Shown piece by piece: positions 1 through 10,676 of a stretch of 64,000 nucleotides of DNA. The notes under the pieces are model-generated. The model ran no database searches, was not told the DNA's origin, and saw only the letters and a list, made by a program, of their open reading frames with translations. Made by a program: the position numbers and the translations under genes. The number at the start of each line of letters is the position of its first letter. Position 1 is the stretch's first letter. Source of the stretch: Lineus longissimus (taxonomy: Eukaryota > Nemertea > Pilidiophora > Heteronemertea > Lineidae); NCBI RefSeq assembly GCF_910592395.1, contig NC_088319.1, positions 11,034,001 through 11,098,000 of the forward strand, read 5' to 3'.

Positions 1-2250
1 CCCAACTGCATGGATTACGTGACTCTCCCCAGAAAGAGATGGCAGTTTCTTCCATACCCAAATAATTAACCCAACTATTGACAACAGGATACTAATCATT
101 GTGCATCCTTTATTAGCATCATCGACTGCTAAGGGCGACGCTTACCCTTCCAATTAGCCTCATCCAACACACCTGCGCCTATCTTCGGAAGCAGCCTAGT
201 TGATATTGCCTAATCTTGCACAGTCTATAGCTCATATTAATATCAACACCTACTTCATACGATATCTCGCAAACTTTATATATCAAATCCAATGCCAATT
301 TCAACACATCATCAGAAATATAATTAGCAGGATATTGTGATTGCATAGGTTTTTCATTACATAATTGGCCACTCTCACTAAAGAAGTATTTAGATATTTT
401 TTTGAAAAACTTCTAGTTTGAATGATAAAACACTAATAATAAATACTATGTTTAAGATTTTAATTATCCATAATATTATGCTCCCTTTTATGGATACCTT
501 TCAAGAAAAGCATATGAAGATGTAAAGTTTTGAATGGCCACGAAAAGTCTTGTTTTGTCTTTAAACTCCCATCATCTGCTACTCATAAGCTAGCTGATTG
601 GCAGAACAACATTATCATCATATACGTCGTATTATTATTATCAACTCCCATGATTGCAACTATCTTTTCCAGTCAATGGAACTAAGGTTAATCTACAAGC
701 GGGTTGTCCAAGTAAGGAGTCTCTCCCATTATTTGTGCAAGATGTTTCAAGCAAAATCACCTTTAAACTCTTCCCCCATTAGTGTTCCAAGAGCCTTTGA
801 CAAGAAAGGAAGCTCTCTGTAGCTTTGAGAAATCTGACGACAGACAAGGCCCATCTTCTTCCCCACTTAATGAATTTGTATTTTTCTGTGCCGGATACAT
901 CTTTGGAATTTCCGTTCTCGAATACCGTTTCATATGCTACGATGTTCTGAACAGGAAGGCATTTCTATATTGATTTCAGTGGGAATATAGTAGCTTCAGT
1001 GTGGTTGGTTCTGTGGGCTTCTTCTAGATGGAGGTATGGGAAGTTATTGCTGGCCAAACCATGAACATATTATTGCCAGTTGATTCGAGTCTTGTTGTAA
1101 TTTCTTGCACAACGGTCAGATCTACTTGTTTTGAATTAACCCTGATAAACACCAGATTTTGAATCCAAGAGGTAGTGGTACTGATGTATCGATGCATTCA
1201 ACATTTCAAATCCTGCTGGCTCTGTGACCATCAACTGTCATCTGAGTTCGCTGTGGATTGAAACACTAATGGTGCCATCTGTAGATTGCCGCTGCTACTA
1301 TGTGAGAGTCAGATGAGATAAGCAATGGTCAAAGTCATGAATCCAGTGTTCAATTCAAAGGTCATTTTCAAAGTAAGGATGCGAGTGTTTAAAAGTCTCA
1401 GAGCCAATTTTATGCAGGCTTCAATTTGCAATGGCCGTTTTTTTCTGCATTTCCTATGCAGGATGGAGCAGACATGGTGAAGTAGTCAATATATAAGTCT
1501 ATAAATCGCTTAACATGCTTAATGACATCCATTCAATGACCACCTACAGGAAGCAGTGTTGATAAATAACTCATAATTAATATGTCTGCATATTGACAAT
1601 TCATTGATTTTGATCAATCTAGCTACAATTGTCATAATCCATAATATAGGAGGGCATTGATTGGCTTGATTCCTAGGTACAATTATCCCATTCAGTTGTT
1701 GATAATTGAGATATTGTACCTTTTATTAGTAAATGATAATATTGGTCCAATTGCGCCAGGAATAATATAATTAGGTTACAATATAAGCCAATTGATGACA
1801 CAGTCGGTGTCAATGTGATGGCTTGGCCAGAGGTTGTTCAGTCTGGGAACACATGGGTTGGAACAAAAGTACGAAAGTAGTCAAAAAGAATTAAAAATCA
1901 AATTTCAAGGACTAGAGGAGCTGTGATTCACCCCAAATTTTGACACTGTCCCTCAGTTTTGGTCTACATTTCAGCTCAACCTCCCCCTGAACTATTAAAG
2001 GAAACTCTGATGCTGAAAAAAGTGTAGCTGTCATGTGACTCGAAGGGTATTATACTTAACGCAGCGCTCGAAGTATTTGTAAATAAAGGTTTTTGTCCAA
2101 AAAGGCGCTGACCTCAGATTTCAGTTGGTGTTATAGGAACCAGTATTCAAAAGCTGAAAGCACTGGATTACTATGGCTATAGGTATTGTAAATAAATAGG
2201 AACGGGTTCCTCCCCTACTCTAATAAGCTGGTCATGAGGATTGTGCTGCA
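1..2250. other. Intergenic or intronic sequence, no gene seen
   Basis: AT-rich sequence with no splice-bounded frame, RNA gene or clear transposon end that I can support. The few open frames are under 75 codons and have no coding-like composition. AATAAA-like hexamers near 2083 and 2189 have no coding frame leading to them. Confidence 0.6.
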
Positions 2251-2253
2251 AAA

Positions 2254-2453
2254 TGTAGTAAAATAGTGCGAGGAGTGATGAGTTTTGGACTGCTTCGGTT
2301 CTTCTTCCCTGACAAACCTGTCAACATCTGTTGCTTTCTAACCTGAATAATCAAGACCACAACACAAGACTGATGTAAAATAGTGTTACAGCTGATGAGT
2401 TTAAGACTGCTTTGATTCTTCTTCCCTGTAATGATCAATTATCCTGACAACCA
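2254..2453. repeat. Two-unit imperfect tandem duplication, period about 117 bp
   Basis: Unit 1 starts at 2254 and unit 2 at about 2372. Both contain GTAAAATAGTG, then GATGAGTTT, a GACTGCTT box and TTCTTCTTCCCTG in the same order. GATGAG recurs at 2277 and 2394. The units differ by several substitutions and small indels, so the duplication is old. No function is apparent. Confidence 0.6.
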
Positions 2454-2744
2454 CTCTACCTTGGATACTTCCTTACTTGACAAATCACGGCCACAAAACC
2501 ATTTTTGCTAATGACATTGGGGAGGACACTAGTTCCTCTTCCAGATATATTTCCATTATCAGTACCTCAAGCATCATTCGGTATTTAACACCAGATACCC
2601 TATGTGTCCCACGTGGTGGCATCAATCAGTATTGTATGGAAACTTGATTTAGGTCCAGAATAGTGCCACGCAGCTGCGAGACGTGTCTTGTCTATGCACA
2701 GTCCAAGCTAGGTTTCTTAAATTTTGTTCTGTTCAATTTCAGTG

Positions 2745-2900
2745 CAGTGGAATTTCCCAGTGGACACCTCTTCGTTCGGACACTTGTTTTTGTCCCGAAG
2801 TGGTTGTTTCCATTCAATTTGACCTCTCTAATCAGGACTCTATAAGGACATCATTCAGTTGTCAGCCCCTGGGTGTCCTTGATAGAGAGGGTCTACTCTT
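2745..2900. mobile_element. Degraded pogo/Tigger-like MITE
   Basis: A decayed copy of the 178-bp MITE seen intact at 22917 and 23524. The left end CAGTGGAATTTCCCAG matches the intact CAGTAGAACCTCCCTTAG terminus with substitutions. The centre keeps GGTTGTTTC, ATTCAATTTGACCTCTCTAA and CAGGAC in order. The right part keeps GGGTGTCCTTGA and GAGAGG, but the terminal CAACTG has been lost. The TA target duplication is no longer visible. Confidence 0.7.
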
Positions 2901-2904
2901 TATC

Positions 2905-3318
2905 ATTTTGCCATCTTTCTCGAACTGAAATACACTTTAATCTCCCCCTTTGTATGTTTCAAGCAGCTAAATTTAGTCCAATATTCATATATGAAGTTGC
3001 TCTTTGATGCAAAACGCATGCAGATGAAAATATTGTCACTTCCTCTCATCGTCTGTATATTATTTGCCTCTTCTGCTCAGTTGACCAAAGTATTTTTGAC
3101 AGAGCACAGATTAGTGAGAAAGCAAACAGATATGGCTGTTGAAGAATGTGTCTTGGGCAATAAGTTGGTGGAAATTGCTTAGTATCCTGGTCAAAGCTAA
3201 CCGCCCTGGTCGATGCCTGTTTGCATTTTCTGTTTCGCTGACTCGAGGTGTGTTGAGTGTCAGCTACAGATTATTGACATAACATTGGCTCTTGAAGTAG
3301 TGGATTAATCATACTTTG
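2905..3318. other. Spacer with no recognised feature
   Basis: A 63-codon frame at 2991-3182 begins with a hydrophobic stretch that superficially resembles a signal peptide. It has no neighbouring exon, poly-A signal or recognisable domain, so I do not call it a gene. Confidence 0.5.
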
Positions 3319-3510
3319 CAACTTCATGTAAAAATTTTCCTTTGCCATACTGTCAGTGCTTGCTACAATGGCCATCATCTGGTAAGTGCTGTTTGTTCTT
3401 TCAGTCCACTGATTTGGTAACTTCATATAAATTTGTCCTTGGCCATATTTTCAGTGCTTGCTGCAATGGCCATCAGGGCTGTTTGTTTTTACAGTCCAGT
3501 GGTTTCGAGT
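3319..3510. repeat. Tandem duplication, period about 98 bp
   Basis: Two adjacent units, 3319-3418 and 3419-3510, share AACTTCAT, TTTGCCATA/TTGGCCATA, CAGTGCTTGCT, CAATGGCCATCA and CTGTTTGTT in order. CAGTGCT lies at 3354 and 3452. Unit 2 lacks about 8 bp after GGCCATCA. It is the GTAAGT stretch found in unit 1, so a donor-like site exists in one copy only. Confidence 0.65.
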
Positions 3511-6062
3511 GTGCTTGGATTGCATTGTCCATTGGTGCAGAAGATAGATCAATCTCATAGGAGATACAGACTAATCAGTTTCCAATTGATATTCATATCG
3601 CTGGTCAGTGTTGCTGCTGCCTTTTCATGCTTCACAGACTTTTGACATTGCATACAAAGAAACCAAATGCCAACTTTGATATTTGGGTTTTGTTCTGTGA
3701 CTTTACCACAGGTGGCTCTGAAACTATTGAGATAAACTTATTGAGTGTCAATTCTCACCATAAAACGCTTCAATTTCACAGACTCTCCAGTATACAGGAG
3801 TTGAGATCACCTGCCTGGTCAGAATATCTTTGGAATTAGAGTGAGATTGCAAGACCGTCAACTTCAACCAAACAAGACTCATTTGTATCACTTCATCATT
3901 GGTGGAGGCAAAACCAAATGGTGTAAACCAACTAAACATGCTGAAAACCTTTGGGAACACATTGCATGTCACAGCTCATTCAGAATGGTGCCACTTCAAT
4001 CCATTGAAGCCATCGTGTCATATTTGAAAACTGGTTGAAGAATACACTTGGGAAAAAACTGGCGTCACCAAGGTTAAAAGATCGAGATCAGCCAGCTTTG
4101 TCACTCAGGAACACCATTTGCACTGTCGTGACTTCCATTGCTTTTATTTTGAATGTCGAAGGTGAAGAAATATATGGCTCGGGTGGTTTGTCACTTTACT
4201 CAAATTCGCCGACCCAAGTTAAGCCTCTGCCATTGGTATGTTTCTTTGAAAGACTGGCTTAGGTATCAAGGGTTAGACAATTCCAAGGAAAGTTCACAAG
4301 TCAATAAAAATATATTATTTGACAATGCTGAGAAAGTATACAAAGGAATAAAAAATGTATTCGATTTTCATGATGAAGTGACAATCCAAGCATGTGTAGA
4401 TCAACCGAAAGCAGAACTGTTGCCCAAAAGAACAGACACCCACTGGGATATTCCTAAGTCATTCCTTAACAGATTTCCGCACCTAATTTTCACATTACCA
4501 AGTATCATAAATTAATTAAAGATGACCATTCCTCACATAATAAACCACAGCTTATCCACAAGAGGGCAATCTTTTGAATAAAAAATGCAACTTAGATCAA
4601 CAGATAATAGCCTGGTTTTACATTTCCACACCTATGTCATGTTTTGTATTTCCTTTTTCCAGGCAGGTGATAATTTGAGAAAAACTTTGACCTTTGATAT
4701 TACATGGTTTGCAGTGAATTTAAATCCGTCTGAAGAAAATGGAGTTTTGCTGGGGTGGGAATCAAGAATGTCATTAGCCTTCTTATCCCCAACAATCCAT
4801 AATCAACCTCCTATCCAAAGAAAACTTTTGCTCCAGAATTTTGTGTCAAATTAAGTTATTACGGTGTCTTTTTTACCGCAGAAGATTCATCATTGAAGCT
4901 TGACTTTAAGACACCTTTTTTCCAATATCACAAACTAATTTCCTGCATTGGAGAAATTTAATTGATTTTAAGCCGATTAACTTTTACTTGAATTTGAAGA
5001 AGTCCTCCAAAAGACAATTTCGCTTCCATTTAATAGACAATCTTCATTGTCATACTTATTAATAAGTACAATGTAATTACAGAGGATTGATTATTTCAAT
5101 CGAATTTGAAAATGTAAAATTAATATAGTGACTTGATGAAGTTTCCTAGTACATTGTAGTTTGAGCAGTTTCTAGTAAGTATGGAGATTGACAAAAGCAC
5201 TAAAATGAAGTGACTGCAGCAGTAAAGAAAATGCTTCTATAGCGTTGAGGCTGCTATGCATTATATACCTTCATGGCTTGGATTCACAATTCCTGCCTGA
5301 CATAATATATATTCCGGCTCAGCTGAACTTTTAAAATAATGGCAGTCATTAAAATGCAACAATTTCTTCCTACTTCTATTTGGAAATTACAAATTTGCAT
5401 CTGAACTAGCAGGTATCTCTACATATGCAACTTTGAAGTTGTGTAAATTTCATGTCAAGTTCAGCATGATATTCTTGCAGTCACCTTGACACCCCACATA
5501 AGGCATTTTACATTTACCTATGAGCCAAACCTCATCCTTCCCTGAATTACGTAAATTGTGAAATCATACGTGACAATCCTGCCATGTTAGTTCCAAATCA
5601 ACAGCCTAAAGCTTATTTTCTACCGTAATTATCTGACAGCTTCATGTTGCAACACATCATGAACTTTCTAATCTACATTTTAAGTCCTCCCGATCTGACG
5701 ATTTGCTGCCGATGTCATCAAGTGTGGTAATTGGGCATCAAGCATCATCTCGTCCGCATTGGTGTGCATAAGAAATAAGTGTTGGAATCTTCATTTCCAT
5801 GCAAGCCATATAAATGCTGGATTAAACCATCAGTCGCCATTGGAAAATGTGAGTGATGACAAATCTTGTGTAATGTTTCAAAAGTGTTGATGCGTCATCT
5901 CCCGAAAGTAAATGGAGTGTCGGCTCAAATGAGGCTGGAAGATTTCAAATGTCAAATGTCAGTATTAGAAATCTCGAAGATACTCATTACAAGACACCAA
6001 TTCATAGGTGAAGCTAGTTATCATCAGATTAGGGTTAACTATTCCAGTAAGACAATAGTTGC
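3511..6062. other. AT-rich spacer, no gene supported
   Basis: The longest open frame here is 120 codons (4153-4515). It has no recognisable motif, an AATAAA lies inside it (4304), and its composition matches the surrounding non-coding DNA. Further on the sequence is about two-thirds A+T with no transposon end or RNA gene that I can identify. Confidence 0.5.
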
Positions 6063-6646
6063 GGTTCCACTACAGGAAAGTGCGGACTACATCCGAATTA
6101 GTTGTGATTCCATTACAGCTAGTCCGGACTAAACAAGTCCGGCTCTCACTAAGAGCGGTCTTATTAAGTGCGGATAGGACAAGCGGATTTAAGCCGAACT
6201 TAGAATAGACCCGGATCTAAAGCAGAAATTACCTGGAATGGAATCGCATTAGTCCGGATTAAGATCAAGTTACTTAGTACGGCTACAGGTGGCGTGTCAA
6301 TGTGAACGTATTGCGCATGAGCGGAAGTGTTGGTTCTGTCAAAACAACACGCGGTATTTCTGTCAACAGGTCAACTCTGATTCGTTCTCATTTCTCATTT
6401 CATTATTCAATTCTTAATTTAAGTAAATTCTAGTGCTTTATCCTAACTATGGCTCGCTGTTCATGTTTCCTTACCTCCAGTTTGAAGAGTTTAGCCTAAC
6501 GCGCATAGAGTGGCGCCGCCTGTAGCCGTACCTGTTAACTTACCAATCCTGTAGTCGAACTGCACCACATTCGTTAGTCCGGACTAAGCTAAGTTCGGAC
6601 CTGATGCGGATGCGATAGAAACAGATCTAAACCCTGTAGTGGAACC
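6063..6646. mobile_element. Non-autonomous inverted-repeat element, class unresolved
   Basis: Bounded by perfect 14-bp inverted ends, GGTTCCACTACAGG at 6063-6076 and CCTGTAGTGGAACC at 6633-6646. Subterminal DNA on both sides is dense in CCGGA and TCCGG motifs, including the 12-bp palindrome TAGTCCGGACTA near 6119 and again near 6575. The interior holds no transposase-like frame and is richer in CpG than its flanks. Flanks TTGC and AAGA give no clear target duplication, so I cannot assign a superfamily. The arrangement fits a cut-and-paste DNA transposon derivative with clustered protein-binding sites near its ends. Confidence 0.75.
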
Positions 6647-8035
6647 AAGACTAATGTGTTGGAACTTGCTGGTTTTGTCTTCTAAGAATAAGACACCTGG
6701 ATGGTCATTTAACCCTTTAGCTACAAGAAATCTAAATGAAATGCCCATTTTTTCCCATATGGCCAATTAAGCCCACTGAAACACATTGCTTCAAGATCAA
6801 TTGCCGCACCATGCATAGATCTTGTAACAAACAAGCAGGCAAAAACAAATGCTTAGTTAGTTACTTTTGATAGCATCCATACGGATTTTCCATTTCTTGT
6901 TTCTTAGCAGAAGGATGGCTTCAAAGATGTGATGACACGATATGAGTTGGTGAAATTAGGTGATTAGTAGCTAAAGGGTTAAACCCCACATAACCATTTG
7001 ACCACAAAACAAAGGGAAAGGTACCGGTAGCCAATCTCAATATAGACCAACTCGGCTAAGAGAGCATACTGCTAAATTTTCTACTTGTATGCATCCTATC
7101 ACAATCAAACACATCGCTGTCATGAGAAAAACATTGTCTCATTGAACTTGTTAATTAGGTGAATTAGCAGGCAGCTCCTGTCATTTAAGAAGGAAACATT
7201 TCAAGGATTAGGTTGAGAGGCAACTAATTTCTACTTTATATTCATTAATGAAAACAAGGATGGGGTGTTATGTAAATGTGATTGAGTGGTATCCGGTTTT
7301 TGAGCTCAAGAAATCTTCTTCACTCGGAAGGTGCAAATGGACGATGTGCTTGCGAAGCCTTGTTTTGGATTCAGTTTGAAATGATTTTGAATAGAAATTC
7401 TCTGTCCGCCTCGATTTTTGCCACGATTTTAGCTCTAGCAAGGCAACCAATACCTCTGGTTCTGTATGAATGCCTGAAGCCAAATATCTCCAGTGTTAAA
7501 TGCAATCATAAATTGTATGAAAAGTACACAACAAGCCTTCATGCTGATATTCAGCTATGGTGCCTGGTCATCACTTTATTGTATTTTGTTAGATAGAAGA
7601 AGATAAGACTTTCCTGGAAGACTTTTGTAACCCAAGAACCAAACATTCAGAAACTTAGAGTTAAAAATACTACACCAGCATGACTGACCATCCCCTTGGG
7701 CCATGTTACCGTGTTAATTTACAACTGCCATCCAAAAATCGTGATGATAAATGACTGCCTGGTTAAAAATATGAAATACCAATTTCATGAAATCCCATGC
7801 AGTCACCAGAAGGGGATGCCGTACCTGTTTTTAAGGTGATCAATTCCAGTTGCCGTAGCTTTTTAATCTTGGCAGTCATGCACCTACTAATTGATCTGAT
7901 AGAAATGGTCATGATATAGAAGCGATAGTCATGATAGTTGGTTTGGCGCTGAGTGGTTGCTCAAGTTGTACTCCTTAGCACTTGGTCATCTGTTTTCAAT
8001 CTTTTCTCATGAATCTTGTTGTCTTGGGCAAGGCA
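6647..8035. other. Spacer with no recognised feature
   Basis: No splice-bounded coding frame or transposon end recognised. A 104-codon frame at 7282-7596 overlaps an opposite-strand frame at 7268-7483. It has neither a recognisable domain nor a poly-A signal. Confidence 0.5.
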
Positions 8036-8499
8036 CTCAAATTCCTTCTCTCCAGTTTCAATATCAGAGCTACAGCATCAATCCTAAATTTAGACACACG
8101 TGGACAGTCCAGTTGGTAAGGTGTTTAATATATGGGAACCTTATAATATTTGGAAATAGTAATTGGATTTGGAAATTTCAAGTTGTGTAGATACGTACAA
8201 AATATACATTTGAACAATGCTGTTGTGTAGAGAGATATACAAATAATTTAAACATGATAAAGACCAATTTCAGCAAATTTGTATGCTTAATAACTGCTAC
8301 GGCATTGTGTATAACTGCATTTCTGTTTCCTGGACCACCAGCAATCATGAACGACGTACCCCTATTATCTTTTCTCAAGGCAGTTGACGTCTTGAAATTT
8401 CCTTCTGTCCAGTTTCAATATCAGTGCTACATGTACAGCCTTCAGCCCAGACAAATGTGGCCTGCTTCCTAATCAGTGAGGTGGAAAACTTATGGGAAC
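8036..8499. repeat. Direct duplication flanking a family A copy
   Basis: About 105 bp at 8036-8144 recurs at 8394-8499. Both carry AAATT(T)CCTTCT, TCCAGTTTCAATATCAG, GCTACA, then ACACGTGG or ACAAATGTGG, then ATGGGAACC. The offset is about 360 bp. The intervening sequence is largely a copy of the dispersed ~190-bp family A, so either a duplication enclosed the copy or a tandem pair was split by it. Confidence 0.55.
8161..8372 (+). repeat. Dispersed repeat family A, copy 1
   Basis: Order of conserved blocks: GGAAATTTCAA, a block like TACGTACAAAATATA, ACAATGCTGTTGTGTAGA, GATATACAAAT, TTTCAGCAAATTTGTATG, ATAACTGC, GGCATTGTGTATAACTGCAT, CCTGGACCACCAG and GACGTACCC. The same order occurs at 19611, 45268 and 50533, and in reverse at 21495, 21895 and 48395. 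The plus sign marks this reading direction only. No coding frame is shared among copies. Confidence 0.75.
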
Positions 8500-9716
8500 C
8501 ATTTTTTCCGAATAAATAACATTTAAAGAGATGTTCTCATATCATGACCTCCAGGTTCTCATCAATGTATCCATATTATGGACGCCCCACCAGCCCTCTA
8601 CACTTCAATCGCTTATCTGATCTAGCACCGTTTGTTTACCTGCCCAAAGTTGGCAACAAATGCGATCACTTGCTAATCAACAAAACCAAGGTCGCCCTGT
8701 TGGTTCCATCTTTGATGTCCCAATGCACCAATTGGTTTCCCAAGGCAAAGCATTTCCTGTAAACATCTAATTCATTGGTGAGGGTGATTATATTTGAATT
8801 GAGGAGCTGTAGCTGTTACTGGTTGACACAAATGGAGGACATTTTGTAGTACACTAGATTTTTACAACTGCTCTAGGTCACAAATTCTGAAGGTGAAGTG
8901 AACCGATCAATATATGTTGGTCCAAAATGCTCTGAAACAGCCATGATACTGAACATGGGTAAAGGGAAAAATTTAAGTTTTATTTAAAATATCGTCGACT
9001 ATATGTATCATACAGTATGTAAGACAAATATCCATTCCCGCTTGACAGTCAATATCACATTTTATTTCTTTCCTCTATCATTTGTCCATCATTGACCCTG
9101 CAATATGAGGATTCATTTCCCGGCCCAATATCAAAAACTTTCAGGCAATAAATCATGTCGTGTTCTGACATTTTTTTCTGTGACCAGTTGATGTTGTGGG
9201 TCGAAGTATTGCAATGTCGGAAGAAAGATGCCAATATGCGAATGGTACATTGATTTTAGATAGGTGAGGGGGCCAGCATTGAAAAAATGTAATATGAAAC
9301 TTAGCAGGGGCTTGTGCATAATTGGTGTCAGAGAATTGGTACTGAGAGGAAAGATGATAAAAATCAATTTGGCATGAGGGGATCATTGGTGAAGCGATTT
9401 ACCGGCAGTTCTGAGCTTAGACAAAGTTTTTTCTGGTTGGCCAGCCCTTAGGTATAGAGTCGGACGAAAGCAATATGTGAAAAGACCTGATAGAATGTTG
9501 TCGGAGCTTTTTTCTTCTTCAACAGCGTTCAGTTCTTCTGATTATATTGGTGTCTTTTCTGAAACTTTGCTGTGTTCACGAGTTCTGTCTTTGAGACAAT
9601 GTGCTGGTTTTCCTCTTCCTAGCATGCAACGCATGTGAAACTTCCCTCATTGATGTAGTATTCTTAAAACAAATTTCATAATCGCAATACGAAGCATCCC
9701 TTCTTGTGCTTCAGTC
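8500..9716. other. Spacer with no recognised feature
   Basis: Unique-looking AT-rich DNA. Short frames of up to 78 codons exist on both strands around 9131-9386, overlap each other and show no domain. Confidence 0.5.
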
Positions 9717-9905
9717 GGTATCAAAGCAGTTAGTGCACCGTCAAGCCATACACAAGTTTCTGATTGGAACCCTATCACTGGCCCTGCGACGTGATGCTTG
9801 TCCATCACGTCGAATCTAGCTATCGATCCGTGCTGGATTTTTGATCAGGAAATGAAACGGTACATTTTCTCAGGTGGTGAAAATGTAAAAAGTAGACTAA
9901 AGTGC
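9717..9905 (+). repeat. Dispersed repeat family C, copy 1
   Basis: Starts GGTATCAAAGCAGTT and continues with CATCAAG-like sequence, TTCTGATTGGAACCCTATC, GTCCATCA, GAAT/GAAC-CTAGCTA, CAGGAAATGA and AAAATGTAAAAAGTAG. The same block order recurs at 30246 and 56618. No inverted ends or A/B-box promoter are obvious, so its transposition mode is unknown. Confidence 0.65.
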
Positions 9906-10436
9906 TGCTTGCGTTATATCCATTTGACCTCAATCATATTCAGTTCAATGAACACAGAGTCCTCCAGTTCCTGAGGTGGCATATTCTACCACAAGATCAC
10001 AACACCAATACAACCCTCAATTTCCGTATTACCCCCGTTCCTCTAAAATCCAATTATTGGTTCAACCCCTGACTATAGATGACAAGATGATTATGAAAGA
10101 ATAACACAGCGACATCACGATATCGAGATGTCGAGATGTCGTGGACAAGATTGCGAGATCAAGATAGCAAGATCTATCAGGAAACATAACCAAGATTGAT
10201 ATTGTCCATGGCAGATATCACTCATCCTTATCAGTCATATTGGAGACCAATCATACCACGGGAGTTCTGCTCATTGATAAGTTTGGAGTTTGAGTTTGTG
10301 TCATATGGCGACATTGGTTATAGTGAAGATGAGCTGGCAAACTAGTTAGGAACTAAAACTGGTATTTGGTTATGACCTCCCCAAACTGCAACAAGGGGGA
10401 CACATTTTTGCCTGGAACTTAGGGAATTTTTTTCAT
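9906..10436. other. Spacer with no recognised feature
   Basis: No gene seen. Around 10110-10175 there is a short run rich in GAGAT/GATATC words (CGATATCGAGATGTCGAG and similar), a low-complexity patch rather than a defined tandem repeat. Confidence 0.5.
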
Positions 10437-10676
10437 CTAATAATAATGAGTTCTTATAAAGCGCTTTTCCAGGTTTCCCTGCTCAAAGCGCTTTTGGGAA
10501 ACCAAATTATTACGCCGATCTCCACCGAAAAGAACCTGGGGTTTCAAAGAGCAACCAGAAAGGTGCTCACCTGAACTCGACCAGTCGGAGAACCAAGCAG
10601 TGACTCAGCTCGGAGTCGAATTCACAACCTCTAGATCATGAGGTCGACGGTCTTCCACTGTGCTTCTGCTGCCCCT
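10437..10676 (-). mobile_element. tRNA-derived SINE
   Basis: Read on the minus strand from about 10676, the head resembles a tRNA. It has an A-box-like GCACAGTGGAAGACC, a CTCATGA anticodon-like loop with CAT in the anticodon position, and a B-box-like GGTTGTGAATTCGACTCC. A body follows, then the tail AAAAGCGCTTTATAAGAACT ending in ATTATTATTAG. Head, unrelated body and short A/T-rich repeat tail are the standard SINE plan, transcribed by RNA polymerase III and moved by a LINE partner. The tRNA part is too diverged to be a working tRNA-Met gene. No target duplication was found. Confidence 0.75.

Noticed and set aside
4153-4515. 120-codon plus-strand frame as a gene
   Set aside because: No recognisable motif, a poly-A hexamer lies inside it, and another frame overlaps it at 4035-4262.
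10588-10676. Functional tRNA-Met gene on the minus strand
   Set aside because: A/B-box-like sequences are present, but the acceptor and arm stems do not pair well and the sequence continues into a SINE body with an ATT tail.
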